From contig JAQFVV010012667.1 of the NCBI GenBank assembly GCA_028023455.1, forward strand, positions 1,100,501 through 1,164,500: a stretch of 64,000 nt of DNA, read 5' to 3'. Shown here piece by piece: positions 23,205-35,214 of this stretch. Source of the DNA: Epiperipatus broadwayi (lineage: Eukaryota; Onychophora; Udeonychophora; Euonychophora; Peripatidae). Made by a program: the position numbers and the translations under genes. Within the stretch, counting starts at the first letter, position 1. Every line of letters begins with the position of its first letter. The notes below the pieces were generated by a model, which did not search any database, had not been told where the DNA came from, and saw only the letters and a program-made list of their open reading frames with translations.

Positions 23205-26165
23205 TGTCATTATTTTCAACCATTATCAATCCACTGTAGGATGAAGGTCTCTCCAAGTTCAATTGATCTTTTTTGATTTCTAGCCCTTTTTTTCCACATC
23301 ACCCCTTACCACTTCCTTATTTTATCTATCCATCTCACATGAGGTTTCTTTTTAGGTATTTTAAAATATCTTGGGATCTTATCAACTGTTTATATATTAT
23401 CATCTCTTCTAGAAATATATCCATCAAACTCCACTTCAATCTCTTAATTTTTTCAATGCAGTCAATAACACCTGTTTGTTCTCTTATTCTTGTATTTCAT
23501 TTTCAATCTCTTCTTGCTGTCCCTACTTGCACATCTCCGTACTTTTTTGCATAATCTAAAGTCTCTTTATAGTTCTTCTGTTAATTGTTCAAGTCTCAAA
23601 TCCATAAGTAAGAACTGGTAAAACATATTTATTTAAAACCTTCCTTTTTAAACACATAGGCATATTTTCTTTTTAATTTCTATGAAAAACACTCTAACAA
23701 GGTTTAATTCTATGCTTAATTTCATTTATTATGTTTCCATCTGTAATAATAATCTGACCAAGGCATTTGTAGTTATTAACTTATTCTAACTCATCATTAT
23801 CAATTTTTATTTTCATCATTTAAGAAAATCCATTGAACATTACTTTAGTCTATTTAACATTTACCTTTAATCCTACTTTTTTACTTTCATCTGATAACTC
23901 TTGGAATATTTTCTAAAGCTTTGAAGCATTATTTGCAAAAACAACTTCATCATCTGCAAAATCTAGATGACTTAAATAACCTCCATTTAAATGAGCATTT
24001 ATTTTTATATAGCATTGTGTTTACAATTGTATTACATTCAAATATCAACCTTTCAAGCTAATTGTGCATGTGCTTTGCGAGTGTTAATAATAAATGAATA
24101 CTTTCCTCTCCAATACAAGATATAGTATTTATGCAGGAATAAAATGAATCACTTATTCCTACAACTCAAATGCTTATATATGAGCAAATCTGAAGTACTG
24201 GCAAGGAAAGTGTGAGGACTATACTATACTGTATCTTGTATTGGAGAGGAAAGTATTCATTTATTATTAACACTCACAAAGTGTGTGCACAATTAGCTTG
24301 AAAGGCTGATATTTAAATGTAATATCCATTTATATTTATTTTTTAGTTTCTTATTTTAATATACAAAATGCTTCTTGTAGCTTTGCTATAAAAAGTTTTG
24401 GAGATATAGTCATCTTGTCATACACCCTTTTAAATGTTAATTTTCCTAGTATCATTATGTAATCTAATTGTTACAGTTGCATTTATATAAACATTTTTTT
24501 TAATATGACACTATTCTGGATATATATCTTGATGATCCAAAGCTTTAATCACTGAAGAAATGCTTATAGAATGAAATGCCTTTTTCTAATCTACAAATCC
24601 AAAGCATAATAGCAACTCATATTCATCGGCCCTTTTATAACTTCTCTCAATACTTGGATATGATCCACTGTACTAAAACAATTTATAAACCCAGCTTGTT
24701 CTTTTGGTTGTTTTAAATCCACAATTTGCTGTAAAAAGGTTGTTGCATAAAATAGATAAAAGACAGAGGTTTATAGTTTCTATCACCGTTCTTCTGAACC
24801 TCTGGGAAATCTTTATCATTTAAAGATTTGGTATATAACTTTGCCAAAAAAAATGTCTATTTCATCACCTACTTTTTTTAAGATATCAATATAATTCCAT
24901 CATTACCTGGAGGTTTTTTCTTCTTCATAAATATAATTGCAGATATAAGATAATATTGGTATTTATTTTGTGAATAATTGTGTTTATGGTATTGTTTCTT
25001 CTAATTATGGCTTTGACAATAAAATTATTGCTTATTAATGTACTTAAATTTAAGAATAGTTATTTCCTTTTTTAAATTTTTTTCAAACTCTCTGTTTCAC
25101 TTTTGTGCAATTCTTTATTAAAAACGTTTTGCTTTTTAAATACATATTTTCTATTAGCCAAAACAATATTTTTCTAGATAAACTTTATTTAAATGTTTCC
25201 ATATCCATTTATGATTTGCGTTTTTGAAAAAAAAATTTTTTTTTCTTTTGCCATAATTTCAGAAATTTATGTCGCTCTCAATTCTATCACAATAATTAAA
25301 TATTACCATTGAATTTTCATTTTTAATAATACTTTAATTCTAATATTGAAATCTTCCATAATAAATTTAAAATGATATTTGATCTGATCAAATGCATTCT
25401 GGGTATCAATGTAAAATCTTCTACTTCATAATATGGAGGCATAAATCAGAATTATATCATCCATTAAGTTGAATGACTAATGTTACCACTTTGATTGATA
25501 TATCCTTAATCTTAACTATGTTGTTCTTTCATACTTCTTATTCCATATTATTTGTTTTTGGTTTCTTTTTTGTGTGTGTGTATGTGTCAAATTTTGTTCT
25601 GTTTATCAATTGTCATCAATTACAACTTTATAAAGTTTTTGGTGTTCCATTTAATATTAAGTTTGCAATTTGTGCATACAGTTATAAGTAATTAAATGAA
25701 AGGTCATCTTTGACCCTTGCCTGGTCATTGCGCAACCCCCAGTAAAATGAGTGAGATGATATATTTTTGATTGATATGAATATAAATATAAAAGAAATCA
25801 ACATTCATACATGTATAAATCCAATCATTTTGCTTTCAGGAAAACTATCTCCAAAGTAAGACTGATAATTTTTGGTCTTAAAAGTAAAAGTCAGTAAATT
25901 CACCATATTGGCCAATTTATGTTGGCAGGTGGTCCATTCATGTTTATTTATTTTGTGAATAAATATAATGATGCTCTGCTTATTTTCTTTAATGATTCAA
26001 AAGAGAAGTCAAAATTTCTTTTTTCAATCACTAACGAACTTTTTGCAGCAAAAAAAGTCTTATCACCTTCAATACTGATCAACCATATTATATATTTTTG
26101 TTATTTACATTATAGGAATCCTTTCTCTTCTAATCTTTATATCTCCAATTCCAAGATAAATAAGT
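23205..26165 (-). pseudogene. RTE-clade LINE, long decayed copy (copy B)
   Basis: Read on the minus strand from 26,165 down to 23,205. A 5' leader segment (about 25,820-26,165) resembles that of copy D. An endonuclease-like part (about 25,340-25,520) matches the 'Y.IKI.QVYAP' region of copy D. The reverse transcriptase N-part at 24,500-24,760 reads EQAGF, TVDHIQVLREVIK and a decayed 'DFEKAFDS'. The thumb and C-part at 23,205-23,985 includes KVGLKVNVK, NMPMCLKRKVL and VLPVLTYGFET. A 292-bp palindromic element interrupts it at 24,031-24,322. Many stops and frameshifts are present. The order matches a nearly full-length RTE element. Confidence 0.75.
24031..24322. mobile_element. 292-bp palindromic MITE-like element inserted in LINE copy B
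   Basis: The terminal inverted repeats start ATTACATTCAAATATCAACC (24,031) and end GGCTGATATTTAAATGTAAT (24,322). The arms continue through CAAGCTAATTGTGCA and ATGAATACTTTCCTCTCCAA to CAAGATATAGTA, a stem of about 110 bases around a loop of about 60. It interrupts RTE LINE copy B, so it inserted after that LINE. No target duplication could be fixed by eye. Confidence 0.8.
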
Positions 26166-26449
26166 AGAAAGTTAAATTTACTTATTCTATATTTTTTTAC
26201 ATTATATATATATATATTTTAAAGTTTTGATCATATTTAAAAATCTCACATCTACTAATAGGTTGTCAAGCATTCATTATAAATAAATCTTAATCATTAT
26301 GTTTTCATGATTCAATATAAAAATGGCTTCTTATTTATTTTGTCCATATATTTGAAAATATGTTAGTCATCATATCTCTTTTTTAAAATAAATGACTGTT
26401 TTTAACATTTTTCACATTGTTTACAAAATACTTTGACATTTATTCCACT

Positions 26450-26825
26450 TACATTTTGGGTTGATTATGTCCTGTACATGTGGGGTTCAGATTGACCTTA
26501 GGTCAACATGGGTGTGACAAGAATCTCAGCCTCAGGGTGGCCTTTGAGCATTCCATCATCAGATTTTCAATTGGATGGATGGTTGAAGAGTTGGAGTAGA
26601 TTGGAGCCAGTCCATTAAAGTATGAAGATTGTCTATCTTAATATATATCTGAGCACTTATAGTATATATGTGTGGGAGAGATAATCTGGACCAACTGATG
26701 ATTGCTGGTTTAACATGAAATACGTATATTTGTGATTATTTATCTTTTCAGCATATATGTGTTTAAGTGTATCAGTGTTATTAGATGGAGTGGAGAGTGG
26801 TGGGTCGTGTGAAAGTCTGTGCTCA
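26450..26825. repeat. F1 family unit, single orientation
   Basis: Matches the right-hand unit of the composite repeat at 4,755-5,775: GGTCAACATGGGTGTGACAA, then TTGGATGGATGGTTGAAGAG, TAAAGTATGAAGATTGTCTA, CTGGACCAACTGATGATTGC and GTGTATCAGTGTTATTAGAT. It abuts the truncated 3' end of the RTE fragment at 26,815. Confidence 0.8.
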
Positions 26826-27880
26826 TACCCCAATAATCTTGAAATATATATTTTCGGTTAGTCAAAATATAATCCAATTCTGCCGTACCTTCATTAGGAT
26901 GCTTCCATGTCCATTTCCTTTTAACATTTTTTTTCAAAAAAAAAAAAATTCATAATATAAAGTTTTTCTTTTTCTGCAAACTCCACAAGTCTATACCCTT
27001 TCTCATTTCTATTACCATAACCAAAATTACCAACAGCATTTTCATCTTTCATTTGTTTACCAATTCTAGCATTAAAGTCTCCCATAACAATTTTAAAATG
27101 TTGTTTACTCTGATCAAAAGCCTTTTGTACATCCATATAAAAAGCTTTCATAACTTCATCACTATGAGAAGTTGTTGGGGCATAAACCTGAATTATCTTT
27201 ATTTGGTATCTGCTATTAAGTTGTAAAACTAATCTTGCCACTCTCTCTGAGACACCATCAATCTGCACAATGTTATTCTTCCATTTTTTATTTATAATGA
27301 ATCCTACTCAACTTGTATTTCTAATATTTGTGCCTTTATAGTAGAGTATATGTCCACTTTTTAAATCAATTGTTTCTTCACCTTTTCTTCTAACTTCTCA
27401 AAGTCCAATAATGTCCCATTTAATATAAGACAATTCTTCTTCTAACTCTTGCAATCTTCCTTCACTTGAAAGTGATCTGCAGTTGTAAGTACCTAAATAA
27501 AAAGTCATCATCAAATGGTTAGCCTGAGTCCGCAATCAGGGGATTCTTAGCACCCTCCACCTTCAGCCACCAACCGCTGCCTTGGTTGGTGACTTTACAG
27601 CCTCCTGGGAATAAGGGCCATGATTTATTTTTGTCTGTCATGATTGTATATATTGAAAAAATATTCTTAAACTCGGAGGTAAAAAGCCAATAAACTCACC
27701 ACGCTGGCTAATGCGTGTTGGTGAGCAGCCCATCCATGTTCGTATACTATATGAATAATCACATAGTAATAACAGCTGCAACGACAAGAACGTATGGAAT
27801 TTGCCCTGCTCAGTTTCTTTAAGGCCTGCAAGAGGAATCAAAGTGTCTCCTTTCAGTTAATAGCAAACTCCTTTCTGCAG
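26815..27880 (-). pseudogene. RTE-clade LINE, 5' leader and endonuclease domain (copy D)
   Basis: On the minus strand, a leader (about 27,500-27,880) is followed by GTYNCRSLSSEGRLQELEEE and KWDIIGL, the APE-type endonuclease start, then EVRRKGEETIDLKSGHILYY. After a break the main frame (27,268 down to about 26,945) reads RYQIKIIQVYAPTTSHSDEV, then KIVMGDFNARIGKQM, the conserved 'GDFNA' Asp/Asn block, and EKGYRLVEFA. After another shift KRKWTWKHPNEGTAELDYIL gives the 'TW..P.G....DYI' block. The nuclease would nick the target DNA. No reverse transcriptase follows; the element is cut off at a junction with an F1 repeat. Confidence 0.88.
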
Positions 27881-27889
27881 CCTGAATTT

Positions 27890-28670
27890 GAATATACCAG
27901 GTATTAAATATCAATTTTAAATATTTAAAAAAAAACTTTATACCGCCGCCTAGCGACTTAACAAATAAACAAATATAGTTTTCAACTTCAATAAACGCAT
28001 TTAAAAATGATTATGTTTACAAAATGAATCCTTCAATTTATTCATTTATATATATAGTCTCTTGTTGTTATCTTCTCTCTTTGAGCCTTAAAAAAGTACT
28101 GTACTTTCCTTACTATTACTCTCCCTTCTGCCGAGAAGATCAAATATTTATAAAAAATCTATAGATGTTACATGAATGGAAATAAATTTAAATATTACCG
28201 GTACTGAATTATGCTTACATAAAATATGTTTATTTGTATAAAATTCCATATTTGTTAATTAGTTTTCATATGTTAATTTAATATACATTCTGTTATGATT
28301 AAATAAATTTTTATTTCATTTATATTTAATACCTATTTACATATTCATTTAATAATAAAAAATATTGGAATTAACCTTTCGTTAAAATTAATTTTAATTT
28401 TTAATTTTCCTAAATGAATTTAACTAAAATCAAATTTCTTTTTTTTTTTACTTTTAAACAATCAATCTGTTATTTTTTTAAAAAAAATAATTATTGTAAT
28501 AAAGCTGTAAATTTTAATTTAACTTATTAATGACTTCTGCAGGATCATGGACTTAAATTCCTATTCTTTTATTGAACTTTTATTGTAATTCCAAACCAAT
28601 AAACATTAATAAAGCTAATTCGCATTACTTTCTTTATTTTACTTAAAGATTTACATTTTTTTATTCTTTT
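27890..28670. other. intron end, no feature recognised
   Basis: AT-rich intron sequence leading into the polypyrimidine tract of the next exon. Confidence 0.55.
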
Positions 28671-28683
28671 TTTCTAATTGCAG

Positions 28684-28833
28684 GATCAGTATATATTCCT
28701 TTATGATGCACTTGTAGAAGCTGTTCAAGGAAGAGAAAGTAATTTTCCGTGCACACAGTTTGATGTCGTCTTCCATGCATTACGTAATGTTAATTCTACC
28801 ACAGGGAAAACAGGACTTGAAGAACAGTTTGAA
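28684..28833 (+). CDS. receptor-type protein tyrosine phosphatase, exon with end of domain 1 and linker
   Basis: A 150-base, 50-codon exon, phase 0 on both sides. The acceptor is a T-rich tract ending CTAATTGCAG; the donor is GTAAGT at 28,834. It reads DQYIFLYDALVEAV, completing the Q-loop (MVQTL/DQY) and the last helix of the first PTP domain, then a variable stretch and GKTGLEEQFE. That end is the typical linker that leads into a second, usually inactive, PTP domain in tandem-domain receptors (compare 'GLEEEFK' or 'TRLEKQFK' in vertebrate receptor PTPs). This implies a two-domain receptor PTP. The intron splits the Q-loop between its two conserved glutamines. The next exon was not found in the window. 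Confidence 0.92.
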
Positions 28834-29510
28834 GTAAGTGCTTTTATATATAAGAAATAGTGAAAAATATAATAGTTATTGAAATTAAATTACATACTTC
28901 CTATCTTGTCTAATATAAACTAAACAGTAATTTAATTTGTATGAAGGTTTTGGAAAGAAAAAGTAAGATTACTGAGAATGTATATGTGATCAATTTTACT
29001 ACAAATTGGATAGTTAACAGATAATAATTTTTTTGCATAGTAAAATGATCCTTTTTGTTTTTTTAATAATGTCGACTTAAGATCATTTTGTTTAAGAAAA
29101 AAGAAAGACTAACTTAAAATAATCAAATTGCTAGTCATCTTATGAAAAAAGAAAATTTAAAGAATTGACTATGATTAGTTTTATCTTCCATGTCTGGGTA
29201 AAAGTCTCACTAGTTGCACCTCATAGAAGAATAGTATACCCCATAATCATTAGAATTTACAATTTCCAGTTATAAATTGTTTTAAAGTTTATCCATCCTT
29301 ATTTATCCTCTATTAAAAAAATATGTAAAGAAAATGTTTGAATCCATTACCTGTTTAAATTTATTAAAAATTTTGATTTACAAGGTGCACTTTTTCAAAA
29401 AAAATGATCCAATGTAAATATAATGATTTTACAAAAATTCATTTTATTTATATTTTACAAATAAACATTTAAAATATTCAATTTTATTTACTAGTGCAGA
29501 GATTATATCT
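28834..29510. other. start of the next intron, no feature recognised
   Basis: AT-rich sequence following the GTAAGT donor. No domain or repeat boundary is seen before the TIR element at 29,517. Confidence 0.5.
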
Positions 29511-29516
29511 AATTTA

Positions 29517-29927
29517 AACAGAAGGGATTTAGAGCTTAAGCACAACACTACAATAGAGTGTAAATCCCTTCTGTTTAAGTTATATGATCTCTGTGCTAGT
29601 AAATAAAATTAAATATTACATAGTTTCTAATATTGTGTAATACTATCACATAGTAAATTAAAAATTTTTGTGAGTGTTAATATACAGAAAGAAATTAATG
29701 GATGTAAAGTGAATGAAGAAAAGTATTCACACTCTCAAACTAAAATGCTTCAGATTGGCCTATATAATTAAATTTATGTTCAAAAGCTAAGTTGGCCACT
29801 CTTATCTTTTCAAAAGTATCTATTTTATGCTCTGCTTTGAGAGTATCCTCAGTACTCAACATTACATTGTTCTATTTATTATAACAACCTTACAATACAT
29901 GTGCTTAGGGTGTAAATCCCTTCTGTT
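29517..29927. mobile_element. 412-bp element with 27-bp terminal inverted repeats
   Basis: The left end AACAGAAGGGATTTAGAGCT, continuing to AAGCAC at 29,543, is the inverted copy of the right end GTGCTTAGGGTGTAAATCCC (29,901-29,927, finishing TTCTGTT). A third, internal inverted copy (TGTAAATCCCTTCTGTT, about 29,560-29,576) forms a tight hairpin with the left end. That hairpin extends outward through flanking CTAGTGCAGAGAT / ATCTCTGTGCTAG to 29,482-29,610, which suggests a partly duplicated or nested structure. Internally a block with AGTATTCACACTCTCAAACT and GCTCTGCTTTGAGAGTATCC resembles the MITE core seen at 18,067 and 24,031. Confidence 0.75.
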
Positions 29928-29929
29928 AA

Positions 29930-32640
29930 AATATACATTTGGTAGGTAATTGTAAACCTTTTGGGTTTAATAAGGAGTAGTAGATGATTTTTTTTAACAA
30001 TTTGTAATATATTCTTACAACATACTTTTTATATTAAATTAGAATTATGAAATTTTGCACTAATTTTAAAATGTACTATCAGAAGCTTTTCTTTTTTGTC
30101 CTTCACAAACAATGATTTTTATTTTGAAGGGTTAAGGATTTAAATTTACAGTTATGTCATTAAGAAGTGCTAAAACACTGCTTCCTAAAGATGACATCTA
30201 TATCAGCACTAATCCTAATAAATGGAATTAAGTAGAGTAATGAATATAAAATTAAAAACTGAAACTGAAATGAAATGATTTAGGAACAAAAGTTATTTGA
30301 TGTAAGAACATGCAAGACTGAAGATAAACAGTACTAAAATAAACTAAAAACTATATATGAGCAAAAACAAGACAAGGATCAACAAAATGTCTTAAAAAAG
30401 TATAAATAGTTGGAAAGAAGTTAGTATAATATTATAAATAAGAATAATAAATATATGGACTTCTCTTCTATAAAGAAAAGGGAAGAAAAAAATATTAATG
30501 GTTTTCGAAGTGCCAGATAGTATTGATTTAAAAGGTTTTTCATTTTTATTTTATCCTCTAGCTCAAGAATATCCAATTACATACTAATATTGAGATGGTT
30601 CATTACATTGGTTAAGACCAGTGATTTGAATTATAAATCCTAAACCTAATTAAATATTTATGTTAGCCCATATGTCAGAGGGTATGTAGTACAACTTTCC
30701 CCTAAGACATTTTGCATATGTGTTTGTATATGCGATAAGTTTGTTACCAAAGACACATTGAAGTGTCTATCACTTTAATATTGTCTCTGATATCGCTGTC
30801 ATTTTAGGCAATTCTTTTAAAATAATTTCCTGAGTATTTCATATTTAAGTAAGCGTCATAAACTTTAATCAACTATTGAGGTTAAGTAATTAAAAAAGAT
30901 TAAAATCATTTAAAAATTATCGTGAAAGTATATTTGTTTCAATAGATAAAATTAGAGAAACATTTAATAGTATATTATATATATGTATAATTTGAATAAT
31001 AAATAAATAGGAAATAATTTATGAAAAGTAGTTGTAAATTATGATAAAAGTTTATATTTTTTTAAAAAGTAAAATTCAGTTTATTTACTTTATAAATCTT
31101 TATACAGCGTGATATATATATATATAAAATAAAATGATCCAAAAAAAGGATTATATATATATCTAATTGACTACATCAAGAGTAAAACGCAAATATCTAG
31201 AAAGAAAAGTATATAGATAAATTTGACATAGACAAATTGAAAAAAACTTAAGTTAAATGAAATAAAAAAATTAACAAAATAAAATAAGAAAATAAAGTTG
31301 AAAAGGAAAAATATTTAAAACTGAATAAAAAAAATGGTAAGAGAAGAAAAGATAGTGTCAAAGTGCAGAAAAAGAAATAAATAGAAATGTATAAGATGGT
31401 ATTGTGTTTTCTATGTATGGTTTTAGAATATCTATATAAGTGTGTTTGTATGTATATGCTTATATAATTATTTTTTTAAGTCAAGGAAAATTAATATTTC
31501 TTTTGACCTTTTTAAAAAGTACTATATATATCTAGTTTAATAATTATAAGTATAGTTAATCTTGAATCTCCCCATATATCTTTAATAGAAATCCAAAAGT
31601 GATGTAGGATGTTAAGATGAGGCCGATAAGCATCTGTTCTTAAGTAATGTGGGCAAATTCTCCTCAGTTGATAAAATCATAATTAAATTATTTTTCAAAA
31701 TAGTAATGACAATCCTTTAACAACAAGACTTTAATTTGCCTTATCTCTCTTTAATGCCATATATTTAAGATTCTGTGATGTATATGTATATTTTTAATTA
31801 GAAATACTAACTTGTTATTACATCGTTTGATTAATTTCGGCATTTAACAGAACAAGGAAGAAGAAACAGACGTTCCTTAAAAAAACAAACAAAAAAAAAA
31901 ACATTAACTTTAAATAATTCTGGCATATGGAGTACATTTTGTGACTGCTAATTTATATTATAATAAAGGAATATTTTAAGAATCAGAAAAAAATATGAGT
32001 TTATTTATTTTAAATAAATAAAATCACTTATGTTACAATTGTATTGTATATTATTAGAATTAAAATGCATACTTAATTAAAACAGGAACTTATCTGTTAA
32101 TAAGGCCTTAATTAGTTTTGGTATTGTAAATACTTTCTTAAATTGAAGTAAATAATGAGAACTTTTTAAACCACTGTTCTATGAGTATGTGTCTAAAAAA
32201 ATAATAATAATTGAAAAGTATGTGGTTATTTTAGAATCAAAGTAGTTGGATAAGCATTGTAATTCCATCAAATAATCGAACGTCAATTTTATTTACGTCA
32301 TTTTGAGAATTGAACTTAGGAATCTTAATACATTGGAACTTAATAGTTTCTTAGCATGCTAAATTATACAGGGTTATGCAACTTATATTAATGTTTCAGT
32401 GATTTGACTGAAGTAATGTTTTTGGAACATAATTTTAGTACACAATCATAGGCGTTTTACATGAAACTTTGACAAGTAGGTTTGTTAATTCTGAAGAGTA
32501 ATCAATTAACGATAATTGTGAATAGCTATTATGAAAACAAAATTCATACACAGCAGTATTTTTTTTCCATTTATCATTAACATATTTTAATGTTTCTTCT
32601 AATGATTAACATTCTTAATGTTCATCTTACAAAATATATA
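29930..32640. other. unassigned stretch
   Basis: AT-rich DNA with scattered TA runs (for example 31,110-31,128). No coding domain, TIR or tRNA-like motif recognised. Confidence 0.5.
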
Positions 32641-32654
32641 ACTATTGGTAGCGT

Positions 32655-32745
32655 TTTAGAGTTTATGTTCTTGACTATTCTGGTTGAGTTCTGGATTTGG
32701 ATGATTTTGATTATTTATCGACTAGTTTAGCTTTATGCTTTTAAT
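32655..32745. repeat. copy of the segment at about 430-500
   Basis: Shares TTTAGAGTTTATGTTCTTG-like and TCTGGTTGAGTTCTGGATTT blocks, then GATGATTTTGATT, with the segment just after the Penelope-like fragment at the window start. Probably the 3' end of the same element family. Confidence 0.6.
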
Positions 32746-32749
32746 ATAT

Positions 32750-33370
32750 ATATATTATTTTGTTTTTATTTAATTCTAAATTATTTACTTTGTTTATTTT
32801 TCCTAATTCAACGTCTTGGTCTTTAACCAACTTATATATTTTCTTAACCTTTGCTAATAATTGTTTACTTATAATTTCTAAATGTAGATTTTATTTTTTA
32901 TACAAATAAATTATCCATTTATTATAAAGCTTTTCTAGCTCACTTTTCTATTTTTTATTAGCCTCTCCAAACCATCCAATTAAACATTATTTTTATTAAT
33001 TTATATTCATTCATATAGTGTAAGGTCTTCCAAAAAAATTAATTTTTCTCTTTAAAAAATATCCACTTCATTTTACCTTGAATATTTTCACTTGCAACTA
33101 TCATTCACCATCCAATTCATATCTATCTAGTTTATTTTTAATTCTATTTCAAGAATTCTAAGTCTTCTGGCCAATATTAATTACATTTCCTAGTATTAGT
33201 AAAGATATTATCATTCTTCTTCATATTACTCCACATATCTTATACTTGTTATTTGAAAAAAAAATTGCTAGACTTTTATTGAATTGCTTTGAATTGTTTG
33301 ATTTTATCAACTCTTCAAAATATATATCTTCCATTTTTCATCCTTCAATATTATCCATTTTATTAACAGA
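32750..33370 (-). other. possible decayed LINE interior, unassigned
   Basis: Pyrimidine-rich on +, so on the minus strand it reads as a Lys/Glu-rich decayed ORF (for example KVKKIYKLVKDQDVELGK). This composition is common between the endonuclease and reverse transcriptase of LINEs. It lies directly upstream, in the minus sense, of nothing I can name, and no catalytic motif is visible. Confidence 0.25.
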
Positions 33371-33374
33371 TTTT

Positions 33375-33620
33375 ATTTTCACTGAACATTAATCAGTGAA
33401 TCTTTTTTTTTTTTTTTACAAATTGCAATCAAAATGTTAAGAGCATTCTGAATCTTATCCTTTGACTTGTCAAGAATAACAAAATCAACATTATATTAAC
33501 TCTAGGAGCCAAAAAATATAAAATTATGTTTTTTTGCTTTTAAGTGGTTCAAAATAAGATCTCAATATCAATTTCTTTTGCATTATGATGCATCTTTCAT
33601 GAACTCTTACTGCATTGTGC
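33375..33620 (-). pseudogene. LINE reverse-transcriptase relic (first copy)
   Basis: The minus strand reads NVDFVILDKSKDKIQNALNI followed by LIAICKK. This matches the region starting at the catalytic 'ADD' motif of LINE reverse transcriptases ('YADDxAILxKS.EDLQ.ALN'), with the Asp pair degraded to VD-F. The same DNA segment recurs at 35,215-35,440 in the same orientation. The family could not be determined. Confidence 0.5.
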
Positions 33621-33939
33621 AATGAGTGGTTTTAAAAAAGTTGTTCTCTCTTTAAATGCATCTGACATTTAGTATAAAAATTAATCTAAAATATAGATTC
33701 ATTTTTATTAAAAGTAAATTCTTAAATTGGATAAAAGTTGACTGAATAAGTAACTAATACAAAGTAATTTTAGTCTGATCAGAACCATTATAAATAAGAC
33801 AAACCTATATAGTATCACTATAGTCAAAAACTTTTAGTTTTAGAGTTTGTCAATCTATAATTGGATTAAAATACACAGGGCAATAATATTTCAGTTTTGT
33901 TTCCAATATTTCAGATTTTATTACTTTAATAAAATGTAT

Positions 33940-34020
33940 TAAACAAGGCAAAACTCTCCATACAGTAGTGCCACCCTGTGCCAACCAGAGTAATCAATGG
34001 ATGCCAGTAGGCTTGTTTAA
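33940..34020. repeat. fragment of the 431-bp palindromic element
   Basis: Carries AAACAAGGCAAAACTCTCCA, AGTAGTGCCACC, GTGCCAACCAGAGTAATCAA and TGGATGCCAGTAGGCTTGTT, i.e. the first 80 bases of the full element at 52,947. Confidence 0.8.
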
Positions 34021-35210
34021 TAACAATTATGCGCTAATATAAGAGATGGTGATCATGTGAATAAAATGTATTATTAATTAATATAAATTGTTTTTAATCA
34101 TATTAAATTCATATTGCTCACCAAACTATATATATATAATTATATTGGAAAAATGATTCTGCATCTTAATCAGAGTAGCTACAAATCAAATTTGATAGTT
34201 CTTAAGCTTAAAACCCCTGATATATAGATAATAAAAGTAATAATTGAATAAAAAGTCTTTTTTAAAACCAATATGTATATTTTTCAATAAGTAGTTCGAT
34301 TATAATTTCAACATTTTACTTTTTATGAAATATTATATTCATTCAAGTATAAAAAAACTTTATCTTCAATAATTTTATTATTACATTCTTATATAAAAAA
34401 CATTTTAAAACGATATTGAAGCAATATAAATTTTATTTATAAAGATTCTTAAAATCTGGTTGAAATGGATTTTTAAATATTAGTTACATATGCCAAAAAT
34501 GAATTTAAAAAAACGGTTTTGCAATATTGGCATCTATCATTACCTTTTCAGAAACAGTTTCTTTCTAATTAATGATGGTTATTTTAACTCCAAAGAGAAA
34601 AAGATAATCTATATAAAACAATGTATTTTGCGATAACTATACAATACATCTGAGAAACACAAATTCATCCATAGTGTTTTCATTTGTAACAAATTCTCCA
34701 GTGAAAAAATTATTGCACTCTTTTTAAAACCTCTTTGATATATTCTTTATAACACAAATGGGATCTTTCTTTTCCCAGACACCAAACTTAGATTCACCAT
34801 CAAATGCTTACTTAATTTACATTCTCAATTCAATGCATATATATGCTTTCACTTGTATCTTTAATTTTATCACATACAGAAAACTGTAAAGCACATTGAC
34901 TGGTCTCATGATTTTGTCACCATATTTTCAAAATGTTACAGAACCTTTTAAACAAATACTTATAGTGCATCTTTAATTATTTTTAGAACAATAGCTCCAT
35001 CTATTGCTAATTTACTTTTACTTCATAAGACTATGATTAAATATAGCATTAGCATGTGTGTCACAGCTCAGGATTCAAATATATGTACTTATCTAAAATG
35101 TTCTCAAAATTTTATAATTGGCACATTTATTTTAAAAGATAAACACTTAAACCAAATATTTCTGAATAATTTGTTTTTCATCATTAGCTTATAAATGTAA
35201 ATGTGTTTTA
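34021..35210. other. unassigned stretch
   Basis: AT-rich DNA between two related LINE relics; it may belong to the same decayed insertion but has no readable motif. Confidence 0.4.
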
Positions 35211-35214
35211 TTTG

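Larger units (their letters stand above)
6224..28683 (+). other. 22.5-kb intron of the phosphatase gene
   Basis: Bounded by a consensus donor (GTAAGTAAA at 6224) and acceptor (T-rich tract, then CTAATTGCAG ending at 28,683). Phase 0 joins ...MVQTL to DQYIFLYDAL, which restores the normal PTP Q-loop spacing. The intron is filled with SINEs, fold-back elements, Penelope-like and RTE LINE remains, listed separately. I saw no skipped exon inside it, and the direct join already matches the family without a gap. Confidence 0.88.

Noticed and set aside
28834-28860. Extension of the second phosphatase exon to the stop at 28,858
   Set aside because: A consensus GTAAGT donor lies right after a conserved linker, and the residues beyond it are low-complexity.
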